Assembly (NCBI GenBank): GCA_035578905.1
Contig: JAQJVL010000289.1
Coordinates: 624,760-688,759, forward strand
Length of the DNA stretch: 64,000 nt
Source: Stictocephala bisonia
Taxonomy: Eukaryota > Arthropoda > Insecta > Hemiptera > Membracidae
Direction: 5' to 3'
Part shown: piece by piece, positions 1-12,680 of the stretch
Position numbering within the stretch: the first letter of the stretch is position 1
Layout of the letters: every line of letters starts with the position of its first letter
Notes under the pieces: generated by a model
What the model was told of the DNA's origin: nothing
The model's database searches: none
What the model saw: the letters and a program-made list of their open reading frames with translations, nothing else
Translations under genes and position numbers: made by a program

Positions 1-374
1 AGATGTGTAGACTGCTACTACTCCAACTACGATAAATGCAATACTCGTACCTTTACGACGATACGACAAATAGTATTTCAAAAAATTTAAACAGATTGTC
101 CTTCCCAGATTGACATAAGAGTAAAATTTGAAAATATATATAAAATGTTGTTGTTTGGTTTCATGTATAATATTTGCAGCTTACACACGTTAAGGATTTC
201 CTCACGCTGATAAACGAAGAGATTAAAACACAATAAATTAAAAAATAAATAAACTCAACCAGATTTCATTATTTTTAATATACACGCAACATTACAATAA
301 ACAATACCAAAATAAACATTTTGGAACTAAAATCGACACTGAAGATGGAAATGCTGAAGTAACGCACGGGTTTC
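1..374. other. AT-rich flank, nothing recognised
   Basis: I see no coding region, RNA gene or repeat end in this stretch. The short open frame across 327-521 on the minus strand lies mostly inside the inverted-repeat arm that begins at 375 and is explained by it. Confidence 0.5.
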
Positions 375-669
375 GGTGTGTGTTATAAATATGAGAGAAA
401 CTCCTTGTGAATCACAAATAAGAACTGAGACCTCCACCGAGGAACGAAGGTGAATCCTGAATACTGATGTAACTTTGGAGTTTCCAGAAATTCTAGAGGA
501 CATCAATGTAATAACTCTCAAAACTGTCTAGAGAGACATGTACTCTTGGATCCATCACAGGTGTGTGATATAAATGTGAGAGAAACTTCTTGTGAATCTG
601 GGTCTGGAGGCAACTCACCTCAGGAGTTCGTGATCCTGAATTTACCCCCCCCCCCCCAATGTCAGATTT
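375..669 (+). repeat. Left arm of a 295-bp inverted-repeat pair
   Basis: This segment reappears as its reverse complement at 1266-1560 with only scattered mismatches. Both arms include a long C or G homopolymer (about 648-658 here, about 1278-1290 in the other arm) at the inner end. The arms are separated by about 600 bp that include a 42-bp tandem array. The arrangement resembles a foldback element. I see no transposase, no recognised terminal motif and no clear target duplication. Open frames read across the arms are mirror images of each other, which argues against real genes. Confidence 0.8.
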
Positions 670-700
670 CAGATTCATATACACTTCACAGCTCATTTAG

Positions 701-872
701 TTTTATGAGGCCACATTTGAGCTCGTGGACTGTTGAGTGTTTTATGAGGCTTCCACACGTGAGCTCGTGGATTGTTGTGTTTTTTATGAGTACTCCACAC
801 GTAATCTCGTGGACTGTTGTGTGTTTTGCGAGACTTCCACACGTGAGCTCGTAGACTGTTGTGTGTTTTATG
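701..872 (+). repeat. 42-bp tandem repeat, about four units
   Basis: Units contain the words TTTTATGAG, CCACACGTGAGCTCGTGGA and CTGTTGTGTG and repeat every 39-43 bases four times, with a partial fifth. The period is close to a multiple of three, so several frames stay open on both strands. Those frames are by-products of the repeat. The array sits in the loop of the 375-1560 inverted repeat. Confidence 0.75.
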
Positions 873-1265
873 TGATACAACATGAGTATAAAAGTAGTTT
901 TCATTCCAGATATATTTGTAACTAAACATTAGATTACTATAATTATTAAGTAAATCATTTGAAAAATTATAAACAAATTCTATACTGAAATTGTCAGATA
1001 TATAGGTAATTTTTGTATTAATGGATATTTTTTTAATCATTATATTTAGACTATCATTATATTGAGAATCATTACAGCTTGCTTATACATTATTTAAATT
1101 TATTTCCTAAGGGCAACATAACCCTCTGAATGGGATCAGAAGGACAAAAAAGGACTCAGGCCTCTAAAAAAACATTTTGGTTGTAGGCTACCGATATCGT
1201 TAGTTCCAGCTCGTGTCACCAGAATATGCTACTGTAGTAGTACAATCGCTTTACGATGCTGGGTT

Positions 1266-1560
1266 TAAATCTGACATGGGGGGGGGGGGGTAAATTCAGG
1301 ATCTCGAACTCCTGAGGTGAGTTGCCTCCAGACCCAGATTCACAAGAAGTTTCTCTCACATTTATATCACACACCTGTGATGGATCCAAGAGTACATGTC
1401 TTTCTAGACAGTTTTGTGGGTTATTACATTGATGTCCTCTAGAATTTCTGGAAACTCCAAAGTTACATCAGTATTCAGGATTCACCTTCGTTCCTCGGTG
1501 GAGGTCTCAGTTCTTATTTGTGATTCACAAGGAGTTTCTCTCATATTTATAACACACACC
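1266..1560 (-). repeat. Right arm of the 295-bp inverted-repeat pair
   Basis: Reverse complement of 375-669. The match ends at the AACACACACC boundary near 1560 and, on the inner side, next to the G run near 1278-1290. The close similarity of the arms suggests recent formation or gene conversion between them. Confidence 0.8.
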
Positions 1561-2679
1561 TTAGACAACTTTGATAGTTATTGCATTTACGACAGATATT
1601 TAAAGTTTTATGTCTGCTGCTAATATGACGTCCATGATATTCTGATAAGAGGACATTTCTGGAATTGGTTTATCTTTTGATTTTTGTACTCTAAATTTAT
1701 TGATAGATGTAATTGATAAACGGTGGAAACATAGTATATACGTTGTAAGGTATATATTTTGGTTCTTAATCATTGTGTTTTTTATTTGTCCAAAATTAAT
1801 AATTATTTTGAATAATTAATTGCATTTTTTAATTTGACATTATTAGACTGTGCAATATTTATTTGTTTACAAGGTTGAACTGAATTATTAAATGGATATA
1901 CATAAATAGATTTTGTATTGTTTTAAGCTATGTCTATATCCTTGTATATGATACATATGTTTTAAGATAAATTAAATAAAAAATACAGATATTACAAAAT
2001 AATAGCATATATATTTCGTATAGGTAGTTATTTTCTCTAACATCTTATACGTGTTCTAAAAGATGACACAATGTCAGTTTTAGTATGAATATACCTAGTT
2101 CTTCATGTGGTATAATGCGTTTCGGTAGAAATACATGCAAATGAAAACTACTTTATACAAATGGATTACAATATAAGTCCAACCAAATGTTAAAATATCT
2201 TGGTTATTGATTCCCGTTAGCCACATTTACTTTCCTCGGGCCTGAGGGATTCACAAAATAGACCAATATTTGTACTAATAATAGTACTTCTAAACTTAAA
2301 CCGTAGTATTTATACTAGTTGTACTAATATTTTAATGAATGTTTGTCGTTTGAAATTCACGTAGTTTAGATAAGATATGTTTACATTCAGCTTAAAGATC
2401 TTTTATGATACATTATGTAGCAAATAATTATTAGGCCTCTACCTTGTTTTGAGATTAAAGTTTGATATATATAAATATACTATTTATTTATATATTAAAT
2501 TGTTATGTTCAATAATTAGAAAGGTCATCATGAGGTTGATAATATATTTAAATAAGAATATTACTTTAAAAGTTTTTCTTTTAACTTTTAATCAAAATGC
2601 ATTTGTGTCACAACAAGAGAATTAAATCAGTGTATATCGTAAGATACCTACTGAATATAGTATAAACTAAATACGACGA
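1561..2679. other. AT-rich stretch, nothing recognised
   Basis: No open frame with recognisable similarity, no repeat shared with the rest of the window and no RNA gene seen. Confidence 0.5.
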
Positions 2680-2890
2680 TCTCTGTCCAGTAAAACAGAC
2701 GATTTAATCAACTTATGTGCTTACAGAATAGATAAAACTGTAAGACAGTAAGCCAAACTGGTGTTCTACAAACTTGGGTTTCTTTCACAGTTGATAGACG
2801 TCTTGTGTTTCTTTATGTTGCAATAACACAAACCCATTTGTCATGACGGATAAATCTTGGCAGACGACTTACTGTGGTTCTTAATGGTGG
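2680..2890 (+). repeat. Dispersed repeat, about 200 bp (second copy at 21826)
   Basis: Matches 21826-22034 in the same orientation at moderate identity. Shared landmarks include ATCAACTTATGTGCTTACAG, CCCATTTGTCATGACGGATAA and TTGGCAGA followed by a TAACTGT or TTACTGT tail. No coding capacity. It is probably a fragment of an unidentified transposable element. Confidence 0.6.
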
Positions 2891-5458
2891 AGGTTGTAAA
2901 TGTTATAAGTAACAAATATAGAAACTATCGATTAACCTTTCAAAATATAACAAATACTACAAATATTTCATACGTTGGAGTTCCTGTAAATTACATTTGA
3001 AACATCTTGCGTTTTTATTAGTGTGATAAAGTAAATTATGCCAGTGTTTATATTGTTTAATAATATAATATTTATTAAAATTAACGAAAATTTTAATGAT
3101 AATGTACGTTCTAAATATGTTACTGTAAGAAGGGAATCAAACATACAATTAACTGAAATGTTTGTAATATTCCATTGTTTGATAATTTTTTTCTCATTAT
3201 ATTTCGGGTGGTAAAAATAAGCAAGAATATTTAGTAATTGTAATTTTAGTCTCAAAGTCCATTACGTATATTTTTAACGTATAATCCAAGCCTAGGAACC
3301 TTAAAAATTTAAACTCTATATAACTGCCATTTGAGACATTATTTTGTGTTTTAACTATTAGTTTTTTTTAAATTGAGGATTATATTTCATACCATTATTA
3401 TACTTTATTATAATATATTTTTTATATTTATTCATAAATGAATAGTTTAAAGACGTTGATATGCAGCTTCAAACCGTAACTAAAATTTTTACTTTAGGCC
3501 TACCAATAATCAACAACAATGATCTTATCAACAATTAGTTACATATGTTTAAAAAATATTTTAATTAGACGTCCTTACACACAACCCTTTATAATTAATC
3601 ATTAAAAACCATCCCAACCAATTTACAAAGTGCCATCATTATTTTATTACCATCGATGTATTTTTCTTACGTATATGTACGCCCACAATAGTATATACAT
3701 GAAGATGAATTCTCATAAAGTTTTCACTTAGGTCCCAGATTGTAGAGAAGGCTATATTTTACAGTGGCGCCTAGGGGTGTGTTTGAAGAAAGATGGGGTT
3801 TTACTCCTTGGGAAATTGAAAGAAGATGCAAAACCCAACCCCAAACAATCTCTTCAGATTGCTTCATTTTCTTCTAGAAGCACTTTATTTTGTGATAACA
3901 TAATATGTATTTCAGGACTGTAAGGCAGCTAAAATAACGTATGTTTATATCAAATAGAAGTTCAGTTTACATCAAAGCCTGTGATTTTTGTGTTTAAGTA
4001 GTACTCAGGGGACTATGAATTTTTAAGGTAAATAAAATAGTAAAAATATGTTTAAACCTAAACTTCATGCATAATGTCTTAGAATTTCCATCAAATAACA
4101 TAATCATACATGTTTATTCAAATGTTTGATTCTAAACAATGTATTTCTTCATAAATTATGCAATTATAAACTATTTAATAATCTTTAAAAATTTATACTT
4201 CTCTAATAAAGGATACGTTTTAAGATAAATTACATTATATTTAAATATGAAACGAATGAGAATGAATCTATTCTGTAAATTGTTTACAATAATTTTGGAA
4301 TATAATTATAAATAATAGAAGTCAATATTCATACAAACCGTTGAGGGTTTATTGCAGAATATGTGCCCTTAAAATATATTTTAGAGTATATTTAATTGAA
4401 TTTGTATGTATTTATTTGTTTTATTACACTATTGAAATAAATGTTTAAGAAATGAGAGAGACAGACTATTAAATACATTGTTTTATTCAACCACTTTTTA
4501 TCTAAATAAAATTAAAAATATCTGATTTGACTGATAATCAATTATTTATTTTGGAAAAAATAGCTACAAAACAGTAGTTTGTTACAATATGTTTAAAAGA
4601 TGTATACATTTTAAAATATATGTGAAACATATTAAAACAGATTTAAATCTAGTTTTAAATAAGTATTGGATTATTTGTATATTTCCCCAATATTAAAAAG
4701 CCATTCTTCGATCTGTTTTGAACATTTTCCTATTTTGTTCATGTTATTTATTTATATTGAAATTTTTTTACAAATTGTTGGATCCATTGAAGAAAAATAA
4801 TTTCATGATAATTGTGTTAATAAATTTATATATCTAAGAGTTCAGTAAAATATTGAAATAAATATATCAATAGTGTTACATTTTATATTGAATATATTTT
4901 TAAATAGTTCTATCTCTATTTGTATTGGTCGATTGCCACTAAAATCATGTGAAGATCTCTACTTTACTAAGACAAGCCTCTTTGACCCTTGCCGAAGTTA
5001 AATTAGACCACTTGACTCAGCCTGTGTTCTCTGTTCTCTGCCAGAGTTGAAGTGCTCATTCAGAACTTCGTTGTTTCATCTCAAGAGATTAGAAAGGATG
5101 TAAATTATTTTTAATCAATTACTATATTGATATATTTATACCATTTAGCTGACATTAATTGTTGGTTTTTATATTCAAACTTTTTTGCTATCGTCCTTAG
5201 TAAGTTTTGAAATCAATACAGGACCAATAAATAAATAAATTGTTTCCCATAAACTAAACTAACCTAAAAGAAAATTATTACGTATTTTTGTGGTGCCTTA
5301 ATATCTATTATTGTGGCTGCCATATTTGTGAAATGACAAACTTAAGACAATCTAGCTATTAGATTTTTCGCTCTTTTAAAACCACACTGAAGGTACGTGC
5401 AGTGTTACAGAGCTGCTGTGAGCGCAAACTCCATCGCGAAAACGTATGTGGCGCCAAC
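2891..5458. other. AT-rich stretch, no gene recognised
   Basis: Low-complexity AT-rich DNA. The small minus-strand open frame at 2968-3255 has no recognisable similarity and its composition matches the background. The segment 4930-5095 is less AT-rich, with no coding signal I can identify. Confidence 0.45.
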
Positions 5459-5507
5459 CTCCCTCGTAGGGAATGGAAACTTCCCTCGTAGGGAATGGAA
5501 ACTTCCG
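5459..5507 (+). repeat. 22-bp tandem duplication
   Basis: The unit CTTCCCTCGTAGGGAATGGAAA occurs twice in direct succession, with the start of a third. No coding context. Confidence 0.8.
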
Positions 5508-5535
5508 AACTAGCGTAGGTACATGTAAATATTTA

Positions 5536-5685
5536 TTTATTCATTCATAAGACGCTAATCGTCGAGATGTGGATGAATATGGATTTCTAATGAGTGTGAT
5601 GAGTGTAAATGAGTGAATGTAGTCATTGTTACTAACTAAGTCCAACTATTCCTTAGAAAGTGTTATTAATTAATATAAACAATAA
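5536..5685 (-). repeat. Family A SINE-like repeat, end fragment
   Basis: Shows the family A end: CATTCATAAGACGC, then a GATCGTC-like word, then runs of GAGTGTGATGAGTG and a GTTACTAACT word. Only the end distal to the tRNA-like part is present; the copy breaks off near 5685. I give minus strand because I take the end carrying CAGTGCTGTAACCCAGC as the 5' end of the family. Confidence 0.7.
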
Positions 5686-5877
5686 TGCAAGAATAAGTGG
5701 GGATTGGTACTAGATCAGTCATGTGATTGCAAGGAGTCTATCCAAAACATGGATCACATAGTTACAGAGTTTCCCCTGCACTGTATACATATATTCTTAC
5801 ACTCTTTCGATTCTTTACATTAGTTTTCAAACTCATAATTGACTTGTTTTGGTAATGAACAAATAAATGTATGTTGC

Positions 5878-5904
5878 CTGATGATGACAGCATTGCTGGT
5901 GAAA
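5878..5904 (+). ncRNA. Hammerhead-like core motif (weak, incomplete)
   Basis: CTGATGA at 5878-5884 is followed by a short hairpin (CAGC 5888-5891 with GCTG 5895-5898) and then GAAA at 5901-5904. This is the order of the hammerhead ribozyme core around stem II. The stem is only four clean pairs with a mismatch next to it, and I could not find convincing stems I and III. It may be chance or a decayed relic of a retroelement ribozyme. Confidence 0.2.
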
Positions 5905-5907
5905 GGC

Positions 5908-6962
5908 TTAGTAAAATGTGTATTTCATTGGTAGCATTCAAAAATAACAAAAGTGCTGATTTTAATAATTGTAAGTGAAACTACAAGCAATATACAGTAT
6001 GTAATAGAGTTAAAATTTTACAAGAAAATAACTAAATTCGTGTTTCTTTTAATTAAGTCCACTTACAATAGTTTGGTACATTTTAAAACAAAACATGAGT
6101 TTTAATTCATTATTATTTTAATAGCCTAAAGAAAATTTACTAAGATATCAATCGGATCAAAGTGTTTAGTACATAAAAATGTGTTTTACCATCTCCTTAC
6201 AATAAAATTAAAGTTTACTGTAAAAAAAAACTTAATTTATAGGAACAAAGAAAACATAAATGACTACTAAATTAAATATTTTAAAAACATATATATAATT
6301 TTGCTTCTATATTACATAAGTGTCATTATAAGTAATTCACTTCCTGTAATGTTCCATAACTAATTATAAACAGTTAAAACCAGAAAAGGAGTCTTAAATG
6401 TTATAATTGGCACACATATTAGATTTAGTAACTGATGTATAGCAATAATTGAATCGAGATGGTTTTAAGAAATTGAAATAATATTGGGGGAAACTTAGAC
6501 GTGGCATAGTGTATTAATGACTTCATCGGGTTTGTACGACAGAAGGGCTGTACAATAATAAACCTCATACACCGAGAGCTTATTTACATATTTATTATTA
6601 TATATTTTTATGAATAACAGTATCTTTTGCATGGTATCAAGGTGAATTGAAAAACGATAAAAAATATATTTAATATTGATTTTTCCGAGAAAATGTACAG
6701 TACCTTTAGTAATATTATCCATTTGTTTTCAAAATTATGTGCAAAATAAAAAGGGAGAGAGTACAATAATTTTAAAAATTAAGAGAACTACTCATTTAGT
6801 ATGCTAAATTACTAGTTTTATTAGCTGCACACATGTATGTCTATTTTATTTAACAAGAAAAAATCATTAAAGAATATTGTTTTCTTATTATTTAAGCATT
6901 CAAAGAAAACAAATTATGAACTTTGACAAGAAGTGTGTAAAATATTATATTCAAAGTGATAT
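5908..6962. other. AT-rich stretch, nothing recognised
   Basis: No repeat shared within the window and no recognisable protein. The open frame at 6495-6722 on the minus strand has background composition. Confidence 0.45.
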
Positions 6963-7228
6963 GAATAGCTTGATAAATACACTTTGTAACGGCACCGTCT
7001 CGGTCGTTTATCTGCAGTCAGTTTAAATTATTAAGTCACGAGCCCTGGGGGAGTGGGACAGTCAACTCTACTGTAGCAGTTTGTTAGAAATGCATTCTAA
7101 ACTTAGTTCTGTTGTGTTCTGTATGAACAGCTTGAGAAGTGCAATTTTTTAACAGCGACGTCTCAGTCGTTTATCTGCAGTCAGTTTAAATTTTTAAGTC
7201 ACGAGACCTGGGGGAGTGGAACAGTTAA
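6963..7228 (+). repeat. Direct duplication, two units of about 100 bp
   Basis: 6963-7064 and 7125-7228 share a GAAYAGCTTGA start, CGTTTATCTGCAGTCAGTTT, AAGTCACGAG and CCTGGGGGAGTGG in the same order. A 60-bp spacer separates them. Both units have drifted apart by scattered substitutions, so the duplication is not recent. Confidence 0.75.
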
Positions 7229-7534
7229 ATATATATGTCTGAATTTGTTTTAATTCCTAAAATTATATTATTGTTTTTTATAAACTTATTTAATGGTAAA
7301 TTAATAAATAGCAGGGAGAATAGTTAAGAATGTTTAGCGATTACTTACCCTGATACAAGTAGGTTAATGTTGTTTTACTGATTTTATTGTCAATTTCATA
7401 GAGGTCTCTAACTCATAAATATTTTTCTATCGGATTGAAAATTCATTTATTGGTTTCGTTCATTAAATTAAATACACTAATAGTGATCGTTACAAAATAC
7501 AATCTTCCTGAAATAAAATGAACAACTAATAACA

Positions 7535-7600
7535 AAATATTATGGCAATCGATTTCGGTACACCACGTACACCATCCTCAGACCAGAGAGATTAAGAAGG
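7535..7600 (-). repeat. Family B fragment with hammerhead-like core
   Basis: On the minus strand, CTGAGGA (7581-7575) is followed by one base, then a seven-pair hairpin with two G-U pairs (7573-7567 with 7563-7557, three-base loop), then GAAA (7556-7553). This matches the conserved order CTGANGA, stem II, GAAA of hammerhead ribozymes. The downstream words CGATTGCCATAATATTTTG match family B at 20113-20308 and 63212-63568. Stems I and III are not evident. Confidence 0.45.
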
Positions 7601-8160
7601 AAAGGTGAATGTTCCTTTATGAATTCCTAAGGTCTAAGAATGGTAAACGTAGTTTAACGAATACGATCTCCTTAATATGTGTACTTTTTGAAATTATATT
7701 GCAATACATTTGTTTTTTGTGACCGTCAGTTGTATTGTATTTCTGCCAAAACATTCTGATTAAAAAACTATTCTTAAAATTTATTTTACTCGTAAATTAA
7801 TCGTATCCCTTGAATATTGGTCCCAACAGTACCTTTACCTAATTTCAAGTTTTGCTATCTGAATTTGTATAGATTAAATTAACTATACACACCAGTTACA
7901 CATTGTATATAATAAAGAGAGTATTCATAATATTTATACGTAAAGTACATGCAAATCATAGAAGTACGTTTGCATTGTCGTCCTGGGCTCTGTCAATGTA
8001 TGTTGCTTTAAGAACCTCGTTACGTGGGATATTCCAGTTTTATGTCCTGTTACTGTAATCCTCTTAACGTTTGTTAGTCCGGCTTTTATTTCAGCGTTAG
8101 AAATTGCAATGAAGCAAACATATCATTCAATTTAATTTTAAGTTATTTTATGATTTATAT

Positions 8161-8590
8161 TCATTATTCATTTCTAAAACGCTGATCGTAGATATATGAG
8201 TGTGATGAATGTAGATGAATGAGTGTAGTTATTGTTACTATCTGAGTTCGACTTAGCTCGGAAAGAACTGTTTATTAATATACCAATATTAAGGGAACTA
8301 TGGGACCTACGGATTTACGTGGAATCCAAACCACGTAGTGTTGGTCTCATTTTCAGCTAACTGACAAGTCTGACACTCAGTTCTCTTATCTACAGAATAT
8401 CTAAACCTTGATTACCATCCAACATGGTGCACTCCAGACTTATCTAGTAGTATCCACGTTAATGGTCACCATTAAGTGGACTCCGTGTCGATATTAAAGA
8501 GGACCGAACATGGAACCTATCGCCTACAATCTCCCAAATACTTTGTTCCGAAGTAGCTGGATTACAGCACTGTGCCACCAGTGCCGATAG
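8161..8590 (-). repeat. Family A SINE-like repeat, near full length
   Basis: Runs from the TTCATTTCTAAAACGCTGATCG end to CACTGTGCCACCAGTGCC at the other. Landmarks in between are TTATTAATATACCAATAT, GGAACTATGGGACCTACGG, a TTTACGTGGAATCCAAACCACGTAG arm that can fold like a tRNA T-arm, and GTAGCTGGATTACAGCACTG. Length is about 430 bp. No protein is encoded. Confidence 0.8.
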
Positions 8591-9971
8591 TTTTATAAAT
8601 TTGAATATGAATTTAATTAAAGTTAATTTTTACATACATGCTTTGAATCTACACATCTTTAGTTAATACTTATTAATTATTCTCTTTTTTATAATAGTTT
8701 GCCACCGAGAGTCTTAAAACACTACATACAGTGGTACTTAATCTTTAATCTCAGTGTTCAGACATATTTCTAGAAGTTTATTTAATTTCTCTTCGAAGGG
8801 GATGTTTAAATTTGTAATTACTAGTTTCAAACTATAATTTATAAAACATATGATCAGCATTGTTGTACTGTCAGTATGTTTTCTTCGAGAAGTATTAGTT
8901 AGTAATTTGTCCAACACTTTCTAGATTTGGTTCTCTGGCATCAAATAAATTTAGAATATCATGAATATTCATTTAATCTTCACCTATATTGGCAAAGAAA
9001 GTAGCGACTTGTTATGCACCCCAGCAACAGTATTGTAACACTTGCAAACCTCATCTTGTATAAACTGAGCCATATTCAGTCAAACTAGCATACTTGATGT
9101 AAGAGAACACCGTTCATTCATTGCTACACTTGATTATCCTCGGTTGACTACTTCCCCTTCATATTCCTTTTTTTCATAATAACAATGAACAAATTAAATG
9201 CTTATATCATATATTGAATTAAGGATGATTGTGATGAATGCAATACAACTACTTCTCCTAACAATATTTACTATATCAATTATATTCAAATAAAAGATTA
9301 ATTTGTATTAAAATTAATATAAAAGACACAACAACTTACATAAGACTGCCTAGGCAAACCTAAAAATGTGTTTAAATTATAGTTATAGTTTTACGTCTTA
9401 CATAAAATGTATTTACTGGATTTTAAAAATGCATTGTTAAGAATAAATACGATACTAGGAACATTGTTTTATTAAAACTTATTTTGTTTTTTTTTATATA
9501 TTAAATTGTAATTGGAAATTCAAGGTTTGGTTAGAAATATATAGTGTAAGGATTGCTGTATATAAATAAGGCACCATTTATTAATTTAAAAAAACAAGCA
9601 TTATATTTGTAAATAGGTACAAAATTCATTTTACGTTAATAAAAAAATAATAAATTATCTCCAGGAACAATGCTAAACTGAATTCATCCAGCTATCTAAC
9701 ACCTGAATTAATTATTTTATTTATGCTATCCCTACGTAAAAGAGCAAAGTGGTTTGGAGTTAGAATGAAAAAAAGACTTACACCCAACCTCAACCTACAC
9801 ACGTACAGTGGTATTGACGTACAGTGGTGTCACAACTACTGTACTAAAAACTGTTTAGGTTACGTCCTATTTTCACCCCTAGTATAAACGATTTTAATTT
9901 CATTTCATAAACGTGTGCAAGGGAACTCTATAAATATACGTTTCGTTGTTTGGATCTAGTGTAAACCTCTA
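8591..9971. other. AT-rich stretch, nothing firm
   Basis: No gene or complete element. A short piece at about 9785-9835 (ACGTACAGTGGTATTGACG) resembles the reverse complement of the 36-bp minisatellite unit at 13036 and may be an isolated relic. Confidence 0.45.
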
Positions 9972-11477
9972 TACAGGGTTGGGCAAAAGTCTGCAATATA
10001 TTTATCAATTTCAAAACTATTGAAAGAAATATAATGAAATTTTGCAGTTATGTATATGTCGCTATACCAAACATTTAGACATATTTTACTAGTGTTTCGT
10101 GTATACAGGGGTTGTTGGCCCATGAAGGAAGTCTTAGACATTTTAAAGTAAACCTACATAAATAATTTTAAAGCTATTTCTTTATACAATACAAAAGTGC
10201 AAATCTGAGGTCCAAAGGATGACCCAATCAGAAAATACAGCCACTTAAAGAATTTTATGTCAGAGTTGGTCAAAAGTCTGGAATATATTTATTTATTAAT
10301 TTTAAAACTTTTTAAATAAATGTAATGAAACGTTGTAGTCATGTACATGTTGCTATACTAAACATTTCAATATATTTTACTTGTTGTTTGTCTAGCCAGG
10401 GGATGGCCCATGGAAGTCTTACAAATTTTAAATGTAAGTCTACCTCGAGTTGTGCCTCATTTTAAAGGTCCCATTTGTACAATACAAGAGTGCAAACATG
10501 AGGTCAAAAACATAACCCAATCATAAAATACAGTAATTCAAATAATTTAATGTCATATTATTAACTCTTCTTAGTTACACGGCTATTTATTTAACAGCTT
10601 GAGTTCCCTGTTGAGTATGTTATTGATTGTCAACACTCGTAATGAACGATTGCGTTATAAAAATAACTATGTTATTTAACAAAAATAAAAATAAGAAATT
10701 ATTTAAACCCCTTTGACAGCATGTTTACTCTAAAAATATTTTAAGAATATCATTATATTAATTTGTTACTTATTTTTTATGAAAATTAATTTCTCATTTT
10801 CAGTCAGATAAATTATAGCTCTACGCAGCAACATATAATAAATATCTTAGCCTTGTTCTTAAGCAGTATTAGTTATATGATATTACATTCTTTAAGAGGC
10901 TATATTTTCTGACTGGGTCATCCTTTAACCTCAGGATTGCACTCTTGTTTTTTACAAAAAAAGACCTTTAAAATGAGGTATAACTCGATTTAGGTTTTTA
11001 TTTAAATTTTTAAGACTTCCTCCATGGATATGCCATTCCTTGGATATGAAAAAAATAAGTGAAATATTCCTAAATGTTTGGTATAGGTACACGTACATAA
11101 CTACAAAGTTTCATTACATTGCTTTTAATAGTTTTAAAAATTAATAAATACATTCCAGACTTTTGCCCAACTATTGTATTAAATTATTCGAGTGGCTGTA
11201 TTTTCTGATTGGGATATCCTTTTGGCCTCAGGTTTGCACTCTTCTATTTTACAAACAAAGACCCTTAAAATAAGGTATAACTCGAGGTAGGGTAATGTAT
11301 AATATTTAAAAATGTTAAGACTTCCTTCATAGGCCATCACCTGACTATGCGAAAAACAAGTAAAATATTTCTTAATGTTTGGTATACGGACATGTATATA
11401 ACTCCAAAGTTTCATTATATTTCTTTCAATAGTTTTAAAATTAATAAATATATTCCAGACTTTAGCCCAGCCCTGCA
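9972..11477. mobile_element. Tc1/mariner-type non-autonomous element with doubled inverted ends
   Basis: The left end starts TACAGGGTTGGGCAAAAG and the right end is the complement of TGCAGGGCTGGGCTAAAG. Each is flanked by a TA dinucleotide (9970-9971 and 11478-11479), the usual target duplication of Tc1/mariner elements. Inside are four copies of a unit of about 290 bp: two in one orientation (9972-10265, about 10265-10560) and two inverted (about 10890-11175, about 11180-11477). Units share words such as AAGTCTGGAATATATTTAT and TGTTTGGTATA. No transposase is present, so movement would need a protein supplied in trans. Open frames on both strands here are repeat-derived. Confidence 0.8.
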
Positions 11478-12680
11478 TACACTTCAAATAGTTACATCTA
11501 CCCACGCCAGTACAAAAGCCATTCTACAGTGAGTATTCTTCCCACCCACAGAGGGTTTTTAAACAAAGATAAATGTTCACGCAAGTGTATAAAAATCCAC
11601 AAATCGGTCTTTTCCTATCGATACAACGGTTGGATACACTTATTAAACCAACAATATGATTTTTGTTCATTTATTTATATCTGAACATACTTGATGTCTT
11701 CATCTGTACATAGCAGTGCCTGATATATTCAATATCATTTCAAATAAACAACTTAAGTGCGTTATAAAAGTGTATTTGTTTTCAAAATATGAGGAAATCT
11801 ACACGAGACAATATGCATACTAGCTTTTGATCCAGTAAAAGGTACGTGCTCGTTTATATAACATTTTATATTATCTTAATTTTTTCACTATAGGTCAAAT
11901 ATTTTACATAAACACAATCAACAAATAATACATCAAATCAAACTCTCTGCAAGCGACATACATTTTTTTTATGATTTCTGATCAATTTCAAACAATAATA
12001 AACAAACTTCTGTATTTGTTCGTTATGCAATGGTTTGATGCCTTGAGGACAAAGGAAGCTGTATGTTTACTCCATCATACTATACGAAATACATTAAATC
12101 ACGTTATAACATGTTTGATTAGACCTTAGTAAACGTAAACTGCTTTCCGTAAATGACTGAAAATAAAGACAAATACAGTTTTTATTAATTTTGTTTATTT
12201 TAAGAACCAATGCGATTATCAAAAGCAACATAAAATAATATGTTTCCGATGTAATTAAGAAGTGTTTATTATTTAAACATTTCTTTACAAACATAAATAC
12301 CGTATTTTTTATAAACAAATTATTTTCCTCATCCAATTATTTCGATTTAAAAGTCTTTGACAAACAATACTCACTAATTCCAACAAACAGGTAATACGCA
12401 CCCAACACATGGAATGATCTCATTGAGTAGAAATTTCCTTGTGAAATAATTATGTTAAGTGTGGTGTCGACCACGAAGTATGGTTGGATTACTACAAAGT
12501 CAAATATTTTAATAGGACAATGTTTTAATACCTAGAAAGTATGTTAGAGTTAGTTAGATGTAAGATTTTCTATCCATAATACATAACTATTAACTATTTA
12601 TAAAAAGCTTTTTCTTGTATCCTACTAACAAAGAACAATACTCGACATTTTTATAGATAAGTTTTTACTAACTTTTGACT
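11478..12680. other. AT-rich stretch, nothing recognised
   Basis: No shared repeat or recognisable protein. The open frame at 12094-12336 on the minus strand has no similarity I know. Confidence 0.45.
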
